A stretch of 64,000 bases of DNA from Elstera cyanobacteriorum (GCF_002251735.1 NZ_NOXS01000033.1:399846-463845), one strand, 5' to 3'. Positions 46,844-55,413 are shown, counted from the first letter of the stretch. Numbers and translations are program-made. Notes: generated by a model not told the origin, from the letters alone.

Positions 46844-47887
46844 GTGATCGATCTTCTAACCCAAGCGCCGGTTATCCAGGCCCCGATGGTCGGCTCGCTC
46901 AGTCCGCTCGTGATCGCGGTCTGCGCAGCGGGTGGGCTTGGGTCGCTGGCCTGCGCCGCTTTATCGCCCGATCAAATCCGCCGCGAGGTTGCGGCGATCC
47001 GCGCCGAGACCGCCGCCCCCTTCAACCTCAATTTCTTCTGCCATACCCCGCCGACCGCTGATGCGGCGAAGGATGCCGCGTGGCTCGACGCCCTCGCGCC
47101 CTATTACGCTGAGGCGGACGTGCCGCTGACGGCGGCCCGGCGTGGCGGGGGGCGCAACCCATTCGACGAGGCCGCGTGCGAAGTGGTGGAGGAGCTACGG
47201 CCCCCTATTGTCAGCTTTCATTTCGGTCTGCCTGAGGCGGCCTTGCTCACGCGGGTGCGGCAAACCGGCGCGCGGATTCTCTCCTCCGCCACCACCGTCG
47301 CCGAAGCGCGCTGGCTGGAAGCCCAGGGGGTTGACGCGATTATCGCCCAGGGGAACGAGGCCGGGGGGCATCGCGGGATGTTCTTGACGGCGGATAGTGA
47401 CGGGCAACCGGGCCTGTTTGCCTTACTGCCGCAACTCGTCGATGCGGTCATCGTTCCCGTGATCGCCGCCGGGGCGATTGCCGATGCGCGCGGTGTGCGC
47501 GCGGCCTTCGCGTTGGGGGCGCGGGCGGTCCAAGTCGGCACGGCCTATCTGTTGACACCGCAGGCGGGCCGGTCGGCACTGCACCGTTCGGCAATCCATG
47601 CGGCGCGGGACGAGGATACGCGGCTGACCAACCTCTATACCGGGCGGCCCGCGCGCGGGCTGCTGACGCGCTTTATGCGGGAGCAAGGCCCGATGAGCAC
47701 CGTTGCCCCCGCCTTTCCGCTGGCAACTGGCGCCGTCGATCCCCTAAGGGCAGCCTTTGAGGCGAAGGGCCGCGATGATTTTTCCATGCTCTGGTCTGGG
47801 CAGGCAGGCGGTTTGGCGCGGGAGCAGGACGCGGGCGTGCTTACGCAGCACTTGTTGGCGGAAGCACGCCGCTGGCAAGGGGCATAG
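46844..47887 (+). CDS. nitronate monooxygenase family flavoprotein
   Basis: A 347-residue FMN-dependent TIM-barrel enzyme. QAPMVGSLSPLVIAVCAAGGLGSLAC is the N-terminal FMN-binding part, FNLNFFCH matches strand 3, VDAIIAQGNEAGGHRGMF carries the catalytic-site His and the phosphate contact, and IAAGAIADARGVRAAFALGARAVQVGTAYL the phosphate-binding end. Start GTG 46844 has AGGAG upstream. It oxidises alkyl nitronates; some relatives are trans-2-enoyl-CoA reductases, which would suit the crotonase neighbour. Confidence 0.87.
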   Translation: MIDLLTQAPVIQAPMVGSLSPLVIAVCAAGGLGSLACAALSPDQIRREVAAIRAETAAPFNLNFFCHTPPTADAAKDAAWLDALAPYYAEADVPLTAARRGGGRNPFDEAACEVVEELRPPIVSFHFGLPEAALLTRVRQTGARILSSATTVAEARWLEAQGVDAIIAQGNEAGGHRGMFLTADSDGQPGLFALLPQLVDAVIVPVIAAGAIADARGVRAAFALGARAVQVGTAYLLTPQAGRSALHRSAIHAARDEDTRLTNLYTGRPARGLLTRFMREQGPMSTVAPAFPLATGAVDPLRAAFEAKGRDDFSMLWSGQAGGLAREQDAGVLTQHLLAEARRWQGA

Positions 47888-47893
47888 CGCCCC

Positions 47894-48781
47894 CTAGGGA
47901 ACGATCATCCGCAAGGCGGCGGGGTGGACGGTGACAACGGCAGGCGTCGCGCCCAATAACTCGCCGTCCATATTGATCGGGCGGGGGCGGCGCGTCGCGA
48001 TTTTGAACTGGCGCCCCCGCAGGGTGCGCACCTCCGGGCTGAGGCCGTGGCGACCGGTAGGGAAAGACCCGGCGATGGTCAGCAGCTTCCAAACGGCCTT
48101 GAACTCTAAGGAGTAAAGGTCAAGTTGGCCGTCGTTGATCTCCGCCCCCTGTTCCACCACCATGCCGCCGCCGTAATGGCGCCCGTTGCCCACGGCGATT
48201 TGCAGGGTTTTCACCACGATCGTATGCCCGTCTTCCCCGGTGATTGCCGCCGAGAAAGGCCGGGCTTCCGCCAAGGCACGCAGCAGCGCCCAGAGATAGC
48301 CCAGCCGCCCCCAGCGCTTCTTGCTGGTGCTGGACAGTTTGTCGGCGAGTTTGACCGATAGGCCGAGGCTGGCGACGTTGAAGAAGAAGGTGCCATTCAC
48401 TTCCCCCAGATCGATGGGTGTTCGCCGCCCGGCCAGGATCACCTGCGCCGCCGCCGCCGGATCGAGCGGCAGGCCGAGGGTGCGCGCGAGATCATTGGCG
48501 GTGCCCGCTGGGATCAGCCCCACCGGCAAACCGGTTCGATAGGCCGCCGCCGCGACTGAATTGACGGTGCCGTCCCCCCCGACCGCCAGGATCAGGTCGG
48601 CTTCCCCCGCTTGCGCCACGAGGCGGGCAGTCAGCGTCTCGCGTGGCGAACTCTCGACCGGCAGCAGCGTAACGCCAGCGGCAGTGAAGGCCGCTTCCAC
48701 CGGCTGCAAGGCCGCGCTGCCCCGGCGGCTACCGGGATTGGCGACCAGAAGGGCGCGACGGGGGGCGGTGGGGCTGGTCAT
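47894..48781 (-). CDS. diacylglycerol kinase-family lipid kinase (YegS-like)
   Basis: A 295-residue protein with the DAGK catalytic domain. ALLVANPGSRRGSAALQPVEAAF is the N-terminal segment, LILAVGGDGTVNSVAAA contains the GGDGT nucleotide motif, and GLIPAGTANDLARTLGLP (the GTxNDxA motif) follows. The C-terminal domain ends RRPRPINMDGELLGATPAVVTVHPAALRMIVP, with the family's DGE motif. It phosphorylates lipids such as diacylglycerol or phosphatidylglycerol. Convergent with the nitronate monooxygenase gene. Confidence 0.88.
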   Translation of the reverse strand: MTSPTAPRRALLVANPGSRRGSAALQPVEAAFTAAGVTLLPVESSPRETLTARLVAQAGEADLILAVGGDGTVNSVAAAAYRTGLPVGLIPAGTANDLARTLGLPLDPAAAAQVILAGRRTPIDLGEVNGTFFFNVASLGLSVKLADKLSSTSKKRWGRLGYLWALLRALAEARPFSAAITGEDGHTIVVKTLQIAVGNGRHYGGGMVVEQGAEINDGQLDLYSLEFKAVWKLLTIAGSFPTGRHGLSPEVRTLRGRQFKIATRRPRPINMDGELLGATPAVVTVHPAALRMIVP

Positions 48782-48878
48782 CGAGACTCCTGGGGTGCGG
48801 CGGAAGTTTCCTAGGAGGCCCGGGAACTATGGCGGGATTGCGAGAGTAATGACAGGGTGATTGAAATTTAAATGCAGA

Positions 48879-49367
48879 TCACTCCCCCTCCCAATAGTCC
48901 ACCTCCGGTCCTCGGTACTGGGTCAGGCTAAGGCGGCGCTTGTTTTTATCGCCGCCGGGGGCGGCCCCGGCGAAGGCGACCAGTTTGCCGGAGTCGGGAT
49001 ACTCCATAATATCTGGCTCGCGCATCGAACTGACGGCGAGATAGCGCAGCGGTGCGGTTCCATCGTTGATCAATTGGTGCGCTGCGTCTGGCCCGCCCGC
49101 CGGGCATACGAGCACCTGCCCGGCGCTGACGGGGGTGGTGCGACTGCCATCGCGAAGCTGGCCGGAGCCGCTCAGAATGACGAAAATCTCGTCGTTGTTA
49201 TAATGGCAGTGCAGCGGCCAGGCGCGCTTGCCGGGCGGGACTTCCACCAGCCGCGCGCCCAGATGCTGGGCGCCAGTGCCTGCCGTGAGCGAGGCGAAGG
49301 CGGCGTCGAACCGTTCGCCGTGGCTTTGCCGGGTCAGAGTCAGACTGTCGAGGGAAATGATGGGCAT
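48879..49367 (-). CDS. cupin-domain protein
   Basis: A 162-residue single-cupin protein. The first cupin motif is complete: PLHCHYNNDEIFVILSGSGQL holds the two His and the Glu of the metal site, and DAAHQLINDG provides the later His. A C-terminal extension (REPDIMEYPDSGKLVAFAG, then GPEVDYWEGE) is conserved in a group of metal-binding cupins of unknown function. Start 49367 (GGAG five bases upstream) is preferred to a TTG at 49400. Divergent from the hydrolase gene. Confidence 0.8.
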   Translation of the reverse strand: MPIISLDSLTLTRQSHGERFDAAFASLTAGTGAQHLGARLVEVPPGKRAWPLHCHYNNDEIFVILSGSGQLRDGSRTTPVSAGQVLVCPAGGPDAAHQLINDGTAPLRYLAVSSMREPDIMEYPDSGKLVAFAGAAPGGDKNKRRLSLTQYRGPEVDYWEGE

Positions 49368-49512
49368 GGCGGCTCCGTCAGAAGGTGACGTATCAGTCAA
49401 GATTGAATGGTCTTAAAAGGCGGGAAATCCTGGTCCTCAGTTTCCGCATTGGACAGGATGTCGCAGGGCTGAAAGGCTGAAATTGCCCTGCCCCCGCGCC
49501 CGAGAGGCTCCC

Positions 49513-50445
49513 ATGTCCGACCTTGCCCCGCAAGCCTTCCACACGGTTGCCGCCGATGGCACCGATTTGCACGGCACGCTGTGGCTCGGCACGGGGGCGG
49601 CGGACCGGCCCGTGGTCACGATCCATTGCGCGACGGCGGTGCTGAGCCGCTATTATAGCCGCTTCGCTGCCTGGTTGGCCGGGCAGGGGTTTGACGTGCT
49701 GACCTATGATTATCGCGGGATCGGCGCGTCGCGCCCGGCGTCGCTACGGCACTTTTCTGCCGATTGGCTGGATTGGGGCTGGCTTGATGCCGATGCCGCT
49801 ATGCGCTTTGCCGAAACGCGCTTTCCGGGGCGGGTCTATTACGCCGTTGGTCATTCCATCGGCGGCGTTGCCGCAGTGCTGGCCCCGGCGAGCGAGCGGC
49901 TGACGCGCGTGGTGACGGTCGGCTCGCAATTCGCTTATTGGCGCGACTACCAGCGGGGCGGGCGGCTAGCAATGCTGCTGCGCTGGCATCTCTTCATGCC
50001 GCTTCTGACCGAGGCGATCGGCTATTTTCCCGGCAAGCGCTTGGGCTGGCTGGAGGATGTGCCGAAGGGCGTGGTGCGTAACTGGAGCCGCATGGGGCCG
50101 CGCTTCGCCGCCAGCCTTGCGCGCGGACGGCATGGGGTTTCCCGCGTGACGGCGGAGGCGGTGGAGCGGCATTTCGCCGCGATCACCGCGCCGCTCTTCG
50201 CCCTCAGTTGCACCGACGATCCCTTTGCGACCGTCGCGGCAACCAACCGATTTCTAGCCCTGACCCCGACCGCGCCGAAAACCCACCTGCGCCTCGATCC
50301 CGCCAAGGTTGGCGTGCCGGAGATCGGGCATTTCGCTTTCTTCCACAATCGGTTTCAGGAAAGCCTGTGGCCGTTGGTTCCGGCCTTTCTAACGACGGGT
50401 GGCGTTGCGGGGGATCGTTTCGGCAGCTTTTTGCCCGTTCCCTGA
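49513..50445 (+). CDS. alpha/beta hydrolase (COG4757-type)
   Basis: A 310-residue hydrolase. DVLTYDYRGIGASRP (about residues 60-74) is the strand-4 region, YAVGHSIGGVAAVLAP holds the nucleophile in GHSIGG, and the last His is probably in VPEIGHFAFFHNRF. The acid lies in SCTDDPFATV. No signal peptide. The enzyme resembles predicted serine aminopeptidase-like or lipase-like proteins; substrate not known. The ATG at 49513 is used, 30 bases inside an open frame that begins at 49483. Confidence 0.78.
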   Translation: MSDLAPQAFHTVAADGTDLHGTLWLGTGAADRPVVTIHCATAVLSRYYSRFAAWLAGQGFDVLTYDYRGIGASRPASLRHFSADWLDWGWLDADAAMRFAETRFPGRVYYAVGHSIGGVAAVLAPASERLTRVVTVGSQFAYWRDYQRGGRLAMLLRWHLFMPLLTEAIGYFPGKRLGWLEDVPKGVVRNWSRMGPRFAASLARGRHGVSRVTAEAVERHFAAITAPLFALSCTDDPFATVAATNRFLALTPTAPKTHLRLDPAKVGVPEIGHFAFFHNRFQESLWPLVPAFLTTGGVAGDRFGSFLPVP

Positions 50446-50536
50446 AAACCATTGCGGCGGGGCCGAAATCTGCTATGTCCCGGCGCGGACCGATTGGGCA
50501 CAATCGGGCGCGGTTTGATGAAAGGATGGGCAGAGA

Positions 50537-51157
50537 ATGGCCGAGTTTCTTTATAAGGGCGACCTGCCCGATGGGCTGTCGCTGGGGCCGGTGGTGGCTA
50601 TCGATTCGGAAACGATGGGCCTGAATATTGGCCGCGACCGGCTCTGCCTCGTGCAGCTCTCGGGGGGCGACGGTCATGCCCATCTGGTGCAAATGCCGAT
50701 GCCGGGTAAGCACGGGCGGATGGAAGCGCCGAACCTCGCCCGCCTGCTGGCTGATCCCGATGTGCTGAAGCTGTTTCACTTCGGGCGCTTCGATATTGCC
50801 GTGCTGAAGCATCACCTGGGCGTGCTGACGGCGCCGGTTTATTGCACCAAGATCGCCTCCCGCCTCGTGCGCACCTATACCGACCGCCACGGGCTGAAGG
50901 ATCTCGCCCGCGAAACTATCGGCGTCGATTTGTCGAAGCAGCAGCAATCGTCCGATTGGGGGGCTGAAACTCTGACGCCGGAACAGATGACCTACGCCGC
51001 GTCCGACGTTCTGTATCTCCACGCCATCAAGGCCAAGCTGGATGTGGCACTGGAACGGGAAGGGCGCACCGAACTGGCCCAAGCCATCTTCCGCTTCCTG
51101 CCGCACCGCGCGGACCTCGACCTGATCGGCTGGCCGGGCGATATTTTCGAGCATTGA
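50537..51157 (+). CDS. short ribonuclease D-type 3'-5' exonuclease
   Basis: A 206-residue DEDDy exonuclease. Catalytic residues are visible as Asp23 and Glu25 (AIDSETMG), Asp86 (HFGRFDIAVL), and Tyr153 and Asp157 (MTYAASDVLYLH). The C-terminal HRDC domains of E. coli RNase D are absent; this short form is common in alphaproteobacteria. It likely trims 3' ends of stable RNAs. Single gene, followed by a 333-base gap before the porin gene. Confidence 0.9.
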   Translation: MAEFLYKGDLPDGLSLGPVVAIDSETMGLNIGRDRLCLVQLSGGDGHAHLVQMPMPGKHGRMEAPNLARLLADPDVLKLFHFGRFDIAVLKHHLGVLTAPVYCTKIASRLVRTYTDRHGLKDLARETIGVDLSKQQQSSDWGAETLTPEQMTYAASDVLYLHAIKAKLDVALEREGRTELAQAIFRFLPHRADLDLIGWPGDIFEH

Positions 51158-51490
51158 GAGGCACGCAATTTCGCCTGTTAGAAGTACCGGTAGTAAGTTA
51201 CTGGACGATTAAAAATCGCCTGTTTTTCGCTGATTGTGGCGAAACGGCAACACGGCATGTGCCTACCGCAACAAGTCTGTAATGTGTCATTTTTCAAGGG
51301 TCTAGAGACGGCGAAAAGTAAAAATGCTTGTCTTTTCAGCAGTCTGGCGCGGGTTTGTGCGATGGTGTCTCGCTTGACAGCTTGAGGGGGATTGTTACAG
51401 CGTTACGCCATGACGACCGGGCCGTGCCTTCGGTGCACCGGTTTGTTCTGCAATTTCGTGTTGCAATGACATGATCTAGGGGATTTAGGC
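51158..51490. other. 333-base intergenic region before the porin gene
   Basis: No coding frame of note. An imperfect dyad CCGGTAGTAAGTTACTGG lies at 51187-51204, possibly the end of the exonuclease transcript. A TTGACA at 51374-51379 is a candidate -35 for the porin, but no good -10 follows at 16-18 bases (ACAGCG at 17). The leader would be about 90 bases. I see no recognisable small RNA family, but the length leaves room for one. Confidence 0.4.
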
Positions 51491-52588
51491 ATGAAGAAGA
51501 TTCTGTTGGCCACGACGGCCCTGGTTCTGGCGGCCGGTGCGGCTTCCGCGCAGCAGGTGACCACGAAGGCGCCGTTCACCGTTACCCTCGGCGGTTCGGT
51601 CCGTTCTGATTTTATCCTGGTGAACGATGATCGCGCCAATGCCCAGTCGCGCGAAGCGCGGATGGACTATCGTCTGCACATCAAGGCGGAAGCCAAGGCC
51701 GAAAACGGTCTGACTTATGGTTTCGATGCGCGTCTGCGTAACAACCAGAACGGCGTCGGCCAAGATGTCGTCGGTGCTGACCGCAAGTTCGTTTATCTCT
51801 CTGGCTCGTGGGGTAAGATCGAGCTGGGCGATACGCTGGCCGTTGACAGCAACTTCGAAGTTCAGGCTCCGTCGGTTGGTATCGGTCAGGCCGACTATGC
51901 GTTCGGTATCGATACCGGCAATTATTCCTACTACCATGCCAATGAAGGCGAGTTCGATACGAAGCTCGTCTATTACACTCCGGTCTTCTCCGGTTTCCAG
52001 GCGGGTATCAGCTACACCCCGGAACAGGGTTCGGCTGGTCGCGACAATGCACGCTCGAAGATTGCTAAGTCCTCCAACCTGTACCGTGATCTGGTTTCGG
52101 TCGGCGCGACCTACAACAAGTCGTTCGGTGATGTCGCTTTGGCCATCGGCGCTGGCGGCCAGTGGGGCAGCAAGAAGGATAGCATTGCCGCACAGGGCGT
52201 AACCGGCGATTACGCCGTTTGGCACCTCGGCGCGACGCTCGGCTATAAGGGGTTCACTTTCGGCGGTCATTATTTCGACAACGGCGATGCCTTCCTTGCG
52301 AAGGGCGACGATCAAATCGGCTGGCAGCTCGGTCTGACCTATGAAACCGGCAACTGGGCGGTTGGCGCGAACTACGCCCGCGTCGATACCGATTACGCTC
52401 GGCGCGGTCGTAAGGACGATACCGATACCGCTTACGGTCTCGGCGTTGCGTATCAGCTTGCCGCCGGTCTGTCGCTGCAGGCCGACGTGATTAAGTTTGA
52501 TGCCGAATCGCAGACCACGGGTCTGAAGGCCGGTAAGTCGAAGAACGACGGCACGCTCTTCACCTTCCGTACCCGCGTGGACTTCTAA
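51491..52588 (+). CDS. outer-membrane porin (16-stranded, general porin type)
   Basis: A 365-residue porin. Signal peptide MKKILLATTALVLAAGAASA with cleavage before Gln21. The mature part is a beta-barrel of alternating strands (e.g. FTVTLGGSVRSDFILV, YRLHIKAEAKAENGLTYGFD, RKFVYLSGSWGKIELGDT) and ends in Phe (FRTRVDF), the signal for the BAM complex. The GKIELGDT strand and following L3-like loop are typical of alphaproteobacterial porins. Codons favour GGT and CGT more than neighbouring genes, which suggests high expression. It has its own terminator. Confidence 0.9.
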   Translation: MKKILLATTALVLAAGAASAQQVTTKAPFTVTLGGSVRSDFILVNDDRANAQSREARMDYRLHIKAEAKAENGLTYGFDARLRNNQNGVGQDVVGADRKFVYLSGSWGKIELGDTLAVDSNFEVQAPSVGIGQADYAFGIDTGNYSYYHANEGEFDTKLVYYTPVFSGFQAGISYTPEQGSAGRDNARSKIAKSSNLYRDLVSVGATYNKSFGDVALAIGAGGQWGSKKDSIAAQGVTGDYAVWHLGATLGYKGFTFGGHYFDNGDAFLAKGDDQIGWQLGLTYETGNWAVGANYARVDTDYARRGRKDDTDTAYGLGVAYQLAAGLSLQADVIKFDAESQTTGLKAGKSKNDGTLFTFRTRVDF

Positions 52589-52613
52589 TTTAGTCCCCAT
52601 AAGGGTTTGAGAG

Positions 52614-52645
52614 CGGGGGTGCTGCTTCGGCAGCGCCCCCGTTTT
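52614..52645 (+). terminator. terminator after the porin gene
   Basis: CGGGGGTGCTGC (52614-52625) pairs with GCAGCGCCCCCG (52630-52641), loop TTCG, with one G/T-type mismatch, followed by TTTT. Strong for a highly expressed gene. Confidence 0.82.
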
Positions 52646-52718
52646 CTTTGGGCGCGCGAATCGCATTGCCAAGCCGGTTCCAGCTCATTACCTTTACGTA
52701 AAAGGCATGGAGGCCCCA

Positions 52719-53009
52719 ATGATGAATGCGCGTTTGCAGGAAGCTCTACCGAATCTCGCTGGCTTGGGGGCAATCGTTCGCTTCGATTTCGGCGATGACG
52801 GCGTTTACACTATCGACGCGCGGGCCGGGCAGCCGACGCTGAGCGAAAGCGCCGACGGCGAGGCCGACTGCACCATCCGCATTTCGACCGACAACCTTAA
52901 AAAGCTGATCGACGGTCAGCTTGATCCGATGATTGGCTACACCTTTGGCAAGATCAAAGTGGCGGGGTCGTTGGGCATTGCGATGAAGCTGGTGAACGCC
53001 ATCAGTTAG
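52719..53009 (+). CDS. SCP2 sterol-carrier-domain protein
   Basis: A 96-residue single-domain protein with the SCP2 fold. GAIVRFDFGDDGVYTIDARAG and DCTIRISTDNLKKLIDGQLDPMIGYTFGKIKVAGSLGIAMKL match the core, including the hydrophobic pocket end. It likely binds a lipid or quinone-like ligand in the cytoplasm. Two adjacent ATGs (52719, 52722) follow GGAGG at five to eight bases. A chlorite-dismutase-family gene follows 58 bases later. Confidence 0.85.
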   Translation: MMNARLQEALPNLAGLGAIVRFDFGDDGVYTIDARAGQPTLSESADGEADCTIRISTDNLKKLIDGQLDPMIGYTFGKIKVAGSLGIAMKLVNAIS

Positions 53010-53067
53010 ATCGGCTTGGCCCTTCCCTTGCTTCAGCGTGCGGCATCAGATCGCTGAAGGAGGTAAG

Positions 53068-53631
53068 ATGCCAGCCCTCAATCCCCGCCTCGTTACCTTT
53101 GCTGCCGGGGGCAGCGGACCTTGGCGGGTTACCCAGCTAACCGCCGTCTGTGGCCCAGCTTTGCCCTGGGCCGACCGATTGACGATGAGCGCGACCCCGC
53201 CGCCATCCGATGCGCTCTGGGTTTTGCGCGGGGCAACCAGCCATCAGCGCTATACGACGGCGACGGAGCAGGACGCGCTTGCTGCCCGGCAGGTCGCGCC
53301 AGGGCGGGCTGCGGCCCGCTGCGCCGCGTTGATCCCCATTCGGAAATCGGCCGATTGGTGGGCCTTACCCCAGGATCGCCGCCGCGAGATTTTCGAAGAA
53401 CGCTCCCACCATACCCGTTTGGGGCTTGCTTATCTTCCCGCCATCGCGCGCCGTTTGCATCACTGCCGCGATTTAAGCACGGCGGAGCCTTTCGACTTCC
53501 TCACCTGGTTCGATTTTGCCCCGGACGATGCGGCGGCCTTCGACGCGCTGCTGGCGGCGCTTCGGGCAACCGAGGAGTGGCGCTATGTCGAGCACGAGGT
53601 GGACATTCGTCTGATCCGAGACGAGGATTAG
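53068..53631 (+). CDS. chlorite dismutase/HemQ-superfamily heme protein
   Basis: A 187-residue protein of the short, dimeric lineage. WVLRGATSHQRYTTATEQDAL (about residues 49-69) and IPIRKSADWWALPQDRRREIFEE (about 92-114) lead into SHHTRLGLAYLPAIARRLHHCRDL, whose first His pair includes the expected heme ligand, and FDFLTWFDFAPDDAAAFD follows. True chlorite activity requires a distal arginine that I cannot place with certainty. A heme-binding or peroxidase-type role is equally possible. GGAGG lies six bases before the ATG. Convergent with tldD. Confidence 0.75.
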   Translation: MPALNPRLVTFAAGGSGPWRVTQLTAVCGPALPWADRLTMSATPPPSDALWVLRGATSHQRYTTATEQDALAARQVAPGRAAARCAALIPIRKSADWWALPQDRRREIFEERSHHTRLGLAYLPAIARRLHHCRDLSTAEPFDFLTWFDFAPDDAAAFDALLAALRATEEWRYVEHEVDIRLIRDED

Positions 53632-53641
53632 GGGGCGGCGC

Positions 53642-55093
53642 TTACGCCGTTCCCCCAACCGTCATTCCGTCGATCCGCAAGGTTGGCTGACCGACGCCGA
53701 CAGGAACCGACTGCCCATCTTTTCCGCAGGTGCCAATGCCATCGTCGAGGCGGCTGTCGGTGCCGATCATGCTCACGCGGGTTAAGGCATCCGGCCCATT
53801 GCCGATCAGCGTTGCGCCTTTCACGGCGGGGCCGATCTTACCGTCTTCGATCAGATAGGCTTCGGTGGCCGAGAAAACGAACTTCCCAGAGGTGATATCG
53901 ACCTGCCCGCCACCGAAGTTGGCGGCATAAAGGCCTTTTTTGACCGAGCCGATGATTTCCGCCGGGTCTTTATCGCCATTGGTCATGAACGTATTGGTCA
54001 TGCGCGGCATCGGCGCATGGGCATAAGATTGGCGGCGACCATTGCCGGTGGCGGGGACACCCATCAGCCGGGCATTGAGGCGATCTTGCAGGAAGCCCTT
54101 TAAAATACCGTCTTCGATCAGCACTGTGCGGCCCGTTGGGGTGCCCTCGTCATCGACGGTCAGCGAGCCGCGCCGGTCGGGCAGGGTGCCGTCATCGACC
54201 ACGGTAACGCCGGGGGCGGCAACGCGCTGACCGAGCAGCCCGGCGAAGGCGGAGGTTTGCTTGCGGTTGAAATCGCCTTCCAACCCATGCCCCACGGCCT
54301 CGTGCAGCAGCACCCCCGGCCAGCCCGCGCCCAAGACGACGGTCATTTCCCCCGCCGGGGCCGGGATCGAGCCAAGATTGACCAGGGCTTGCCGCAGGGC
54401 TTCATCGACCATCGCCTGCCAGCGCTGCGGCTGAAGGTAGAGATCATAGGCCGTGCGCCCCCCGGCCCCGGCGGACCCCGACTCCATCCGGTCCCCCTCA
54501 CCAACCATCACGGCGACATTCAACCGCACAAGGGGGCGGATATCGGCAAAGCGCGCGCCGTCGCCGCGCAAAATCTGCACTGCCGACCATTCGCCATAAA
54601 GCGACGCCATAACCTGTTTGACGCGCGGGTCTTTGGCGCGGGCGTAGGCGTCGATGGCCTGTAGCAGCGCGATCTTCGCATCAAAGCCCACGGCGGTCAG
54701 CGGATTGGCGGCGGAATAGAGCGCCGGGCCGCCTGGAAGCGGGGCCGCGCTAAGCGCTGCGGTGCCCGCATATCCCCGGCGGACGGCGCCGACCGTTTCC
54801 CCCGCGCGGCGCAAGGCCCCCAGGTCCAGCACCGACGCATGGGCATAGGCGGTGGTTTCCCCCAGCACGGCGCGCAGGCCAAAGCCTTGGCTGGTATCGT
54901 AGCTCGCGCTTTTTAGCCGGCCGTCATCGAACGAGAAACTTTCGGACTGCGTATATTCAAGGTAGAGTTCGCCGTCATCCACGGCCCGCAGGGTTTCGGC
55001 GACAGCGGCTTCCGTGGCCGTCCGGTCAAGGCCCGCAGCGGAAAAGAACAGCGAATCGCTCTCGGTTAGGGCAGCGGCGGGGGAAACGGACAT
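53642..55093 (-). CDS. tldD: metalloprotease TldD
   Basis: A 483-residue subunit of the TldD/TldE protease, which degrades small unfolded or modified peptides such as microcin precursors and CcdA. The zinc motif is His264-Glu265-X3-His269 (LLHEAVGHGLEGD); the third ligand should be in the C-terminal domain (CGKDGQSVPVGVGQPTLRI). Length and motifs fit TldD rather than the catalytically inactive TldE/PmbA, which is not in this window. Its start is 139 bases before the FNR-like box of the oxidase promoter. Confidence 0.93.
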   Translation of the reverse strand: MSVSPAAALTESDSLFFSAAGLDRTATEAAVAETLRAVDDGELYLEYTQSESFSFDDGRLKSASYDTSQGFGLRAVLGETTAYAHASVLDLGALRRAGETVGAVRRGYAGTAALSAAPLPGGPALYSAANPLTAVGFDAKIALLQAIDAYARAKDPRVKQVMASLYGEWSAVQILRGDGARFADIRPLVRLNVAVMVGEGDRMESGSAGAGGRTAYDLYLQPQRWQAMVDEALRQALVNLGSIPAPAGEMTVVLGAGWPGVLLHEAVGHGLEGDFNRKQTSAFAGLLGQRVAAPGVTVVDDGTLPDRRGSLTVDDEGTPTGRTVLIEDGILKGFLQDRLNARLMGVPATGNGRRQSYAHAPMPRMTNTFMTNGDKDPAEIIGSVKKGLYAANFGGGQVDITSGKFVFSATEAYLIEDGKIGPAVKGATLIGNGPDALTRVSMIGTDSRLDDGIGTCGKDGQSVPVGVGQPTLRIDGMTVGGTA

Positions 55094-55231
55094 CGACGGC
55101 TCTCCAAAACTTGCGACGCTTTAGCAATGGGGTGTTTGGGCCGGAAGATCAATCGCCCCATCGGATTCGCGCTGCTATGTGCGCCGCACAATGCTGATAT
55201 TGCGATGCGGGAGAACCTGGGAGATTCTGCA

Positions 55232-55245
55232 TTGATCCAAATCAT
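55232..55245. promoter_or_regulatory. FNR/FixK-like box upstream of the oxidase operon
   Basis: TTGAT-CCAA-ATCAT matches the consensus TTGAT-N4-ATCAA at nine of ten positions. It lies 13 bases upstream of the -35. FNR-type regulators control terminal oxidases by oxygen level in alphaproteobacteria, so a role at this promoter is plausible. Confidence 0.55.
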
Positions 55246-55257
55246 TGCGGCTAGTCT

Positions 55258-55286
55258 TTGACAGACGGGTTAGCGCGCGCCAAAAT
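55258..55286 (+). promoter_or_regulatory. promoter of the cytochrome oxidase operon
   Basis: TTGACA (55258-55263) and CAAAAT (55281-55286), 17 bases apart. Transcription would start near 55293 and give a 120-base leader. Confidence 0.55.
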
Positions 55287-55316
55287 GCGGCCATCATTGA
55301 GAAGGGCCCGAGGGGC

Positions 55317-55350
55317 GCTAGGGGTGGAACGCAGCCGCGTCCGCCCTAGC
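55317..55350 (+). promoter_or_regulatory. long hairpin in the ctaC leader
   Basis: GCTAGGG and CCCTAGC close the stem, and GGA(A)CGC with GCGTCC extend it inward around loop AGCC. The bulges are small. No T run follows, so it is probably not a terminator; mRNA stability or a protein-binding role is possible. Confidence 0.4.
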
Positions 55351-55413
55351 TTGTTCCCGATGCCTGGTTCGTCCGGCGCGGGAAGGCACAGGGTTGAGAG
55401 GTTCGGAGGAAAG

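Larger units (their letters stand above)
55094..55413. other. 320-base regulatory region between tldD and ctaC
   Basis: Divergent control region. From left to right: the tldD 5' side with no clear promoter to my eye, an FNR-like box at 55232-55245, a sigma70 promoter at 55258-55286, a long hairpin at 55317-55350 in the leader, and the ctaC ribosome-binding site GGAGGAAAG. No coding frame is needed to explain the segment, although one in frame with ctaC opens at 55258. Confidence 0.6.

Noticed and set aside
51374-51402. Strong sigma70 promoter for the porin at the TTGACA
   Set aside because: No acceptable -10 lies 16-18 bases downstream, so I mention it only as a possible -35 in the region entry.
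53068-53631. Chlorite detoxification operon
   Set aside because: The family match is good, but there are no chlorate or perchlorate reductase genes nearby and I could not place the distal arginine, so I call only the superfamily.
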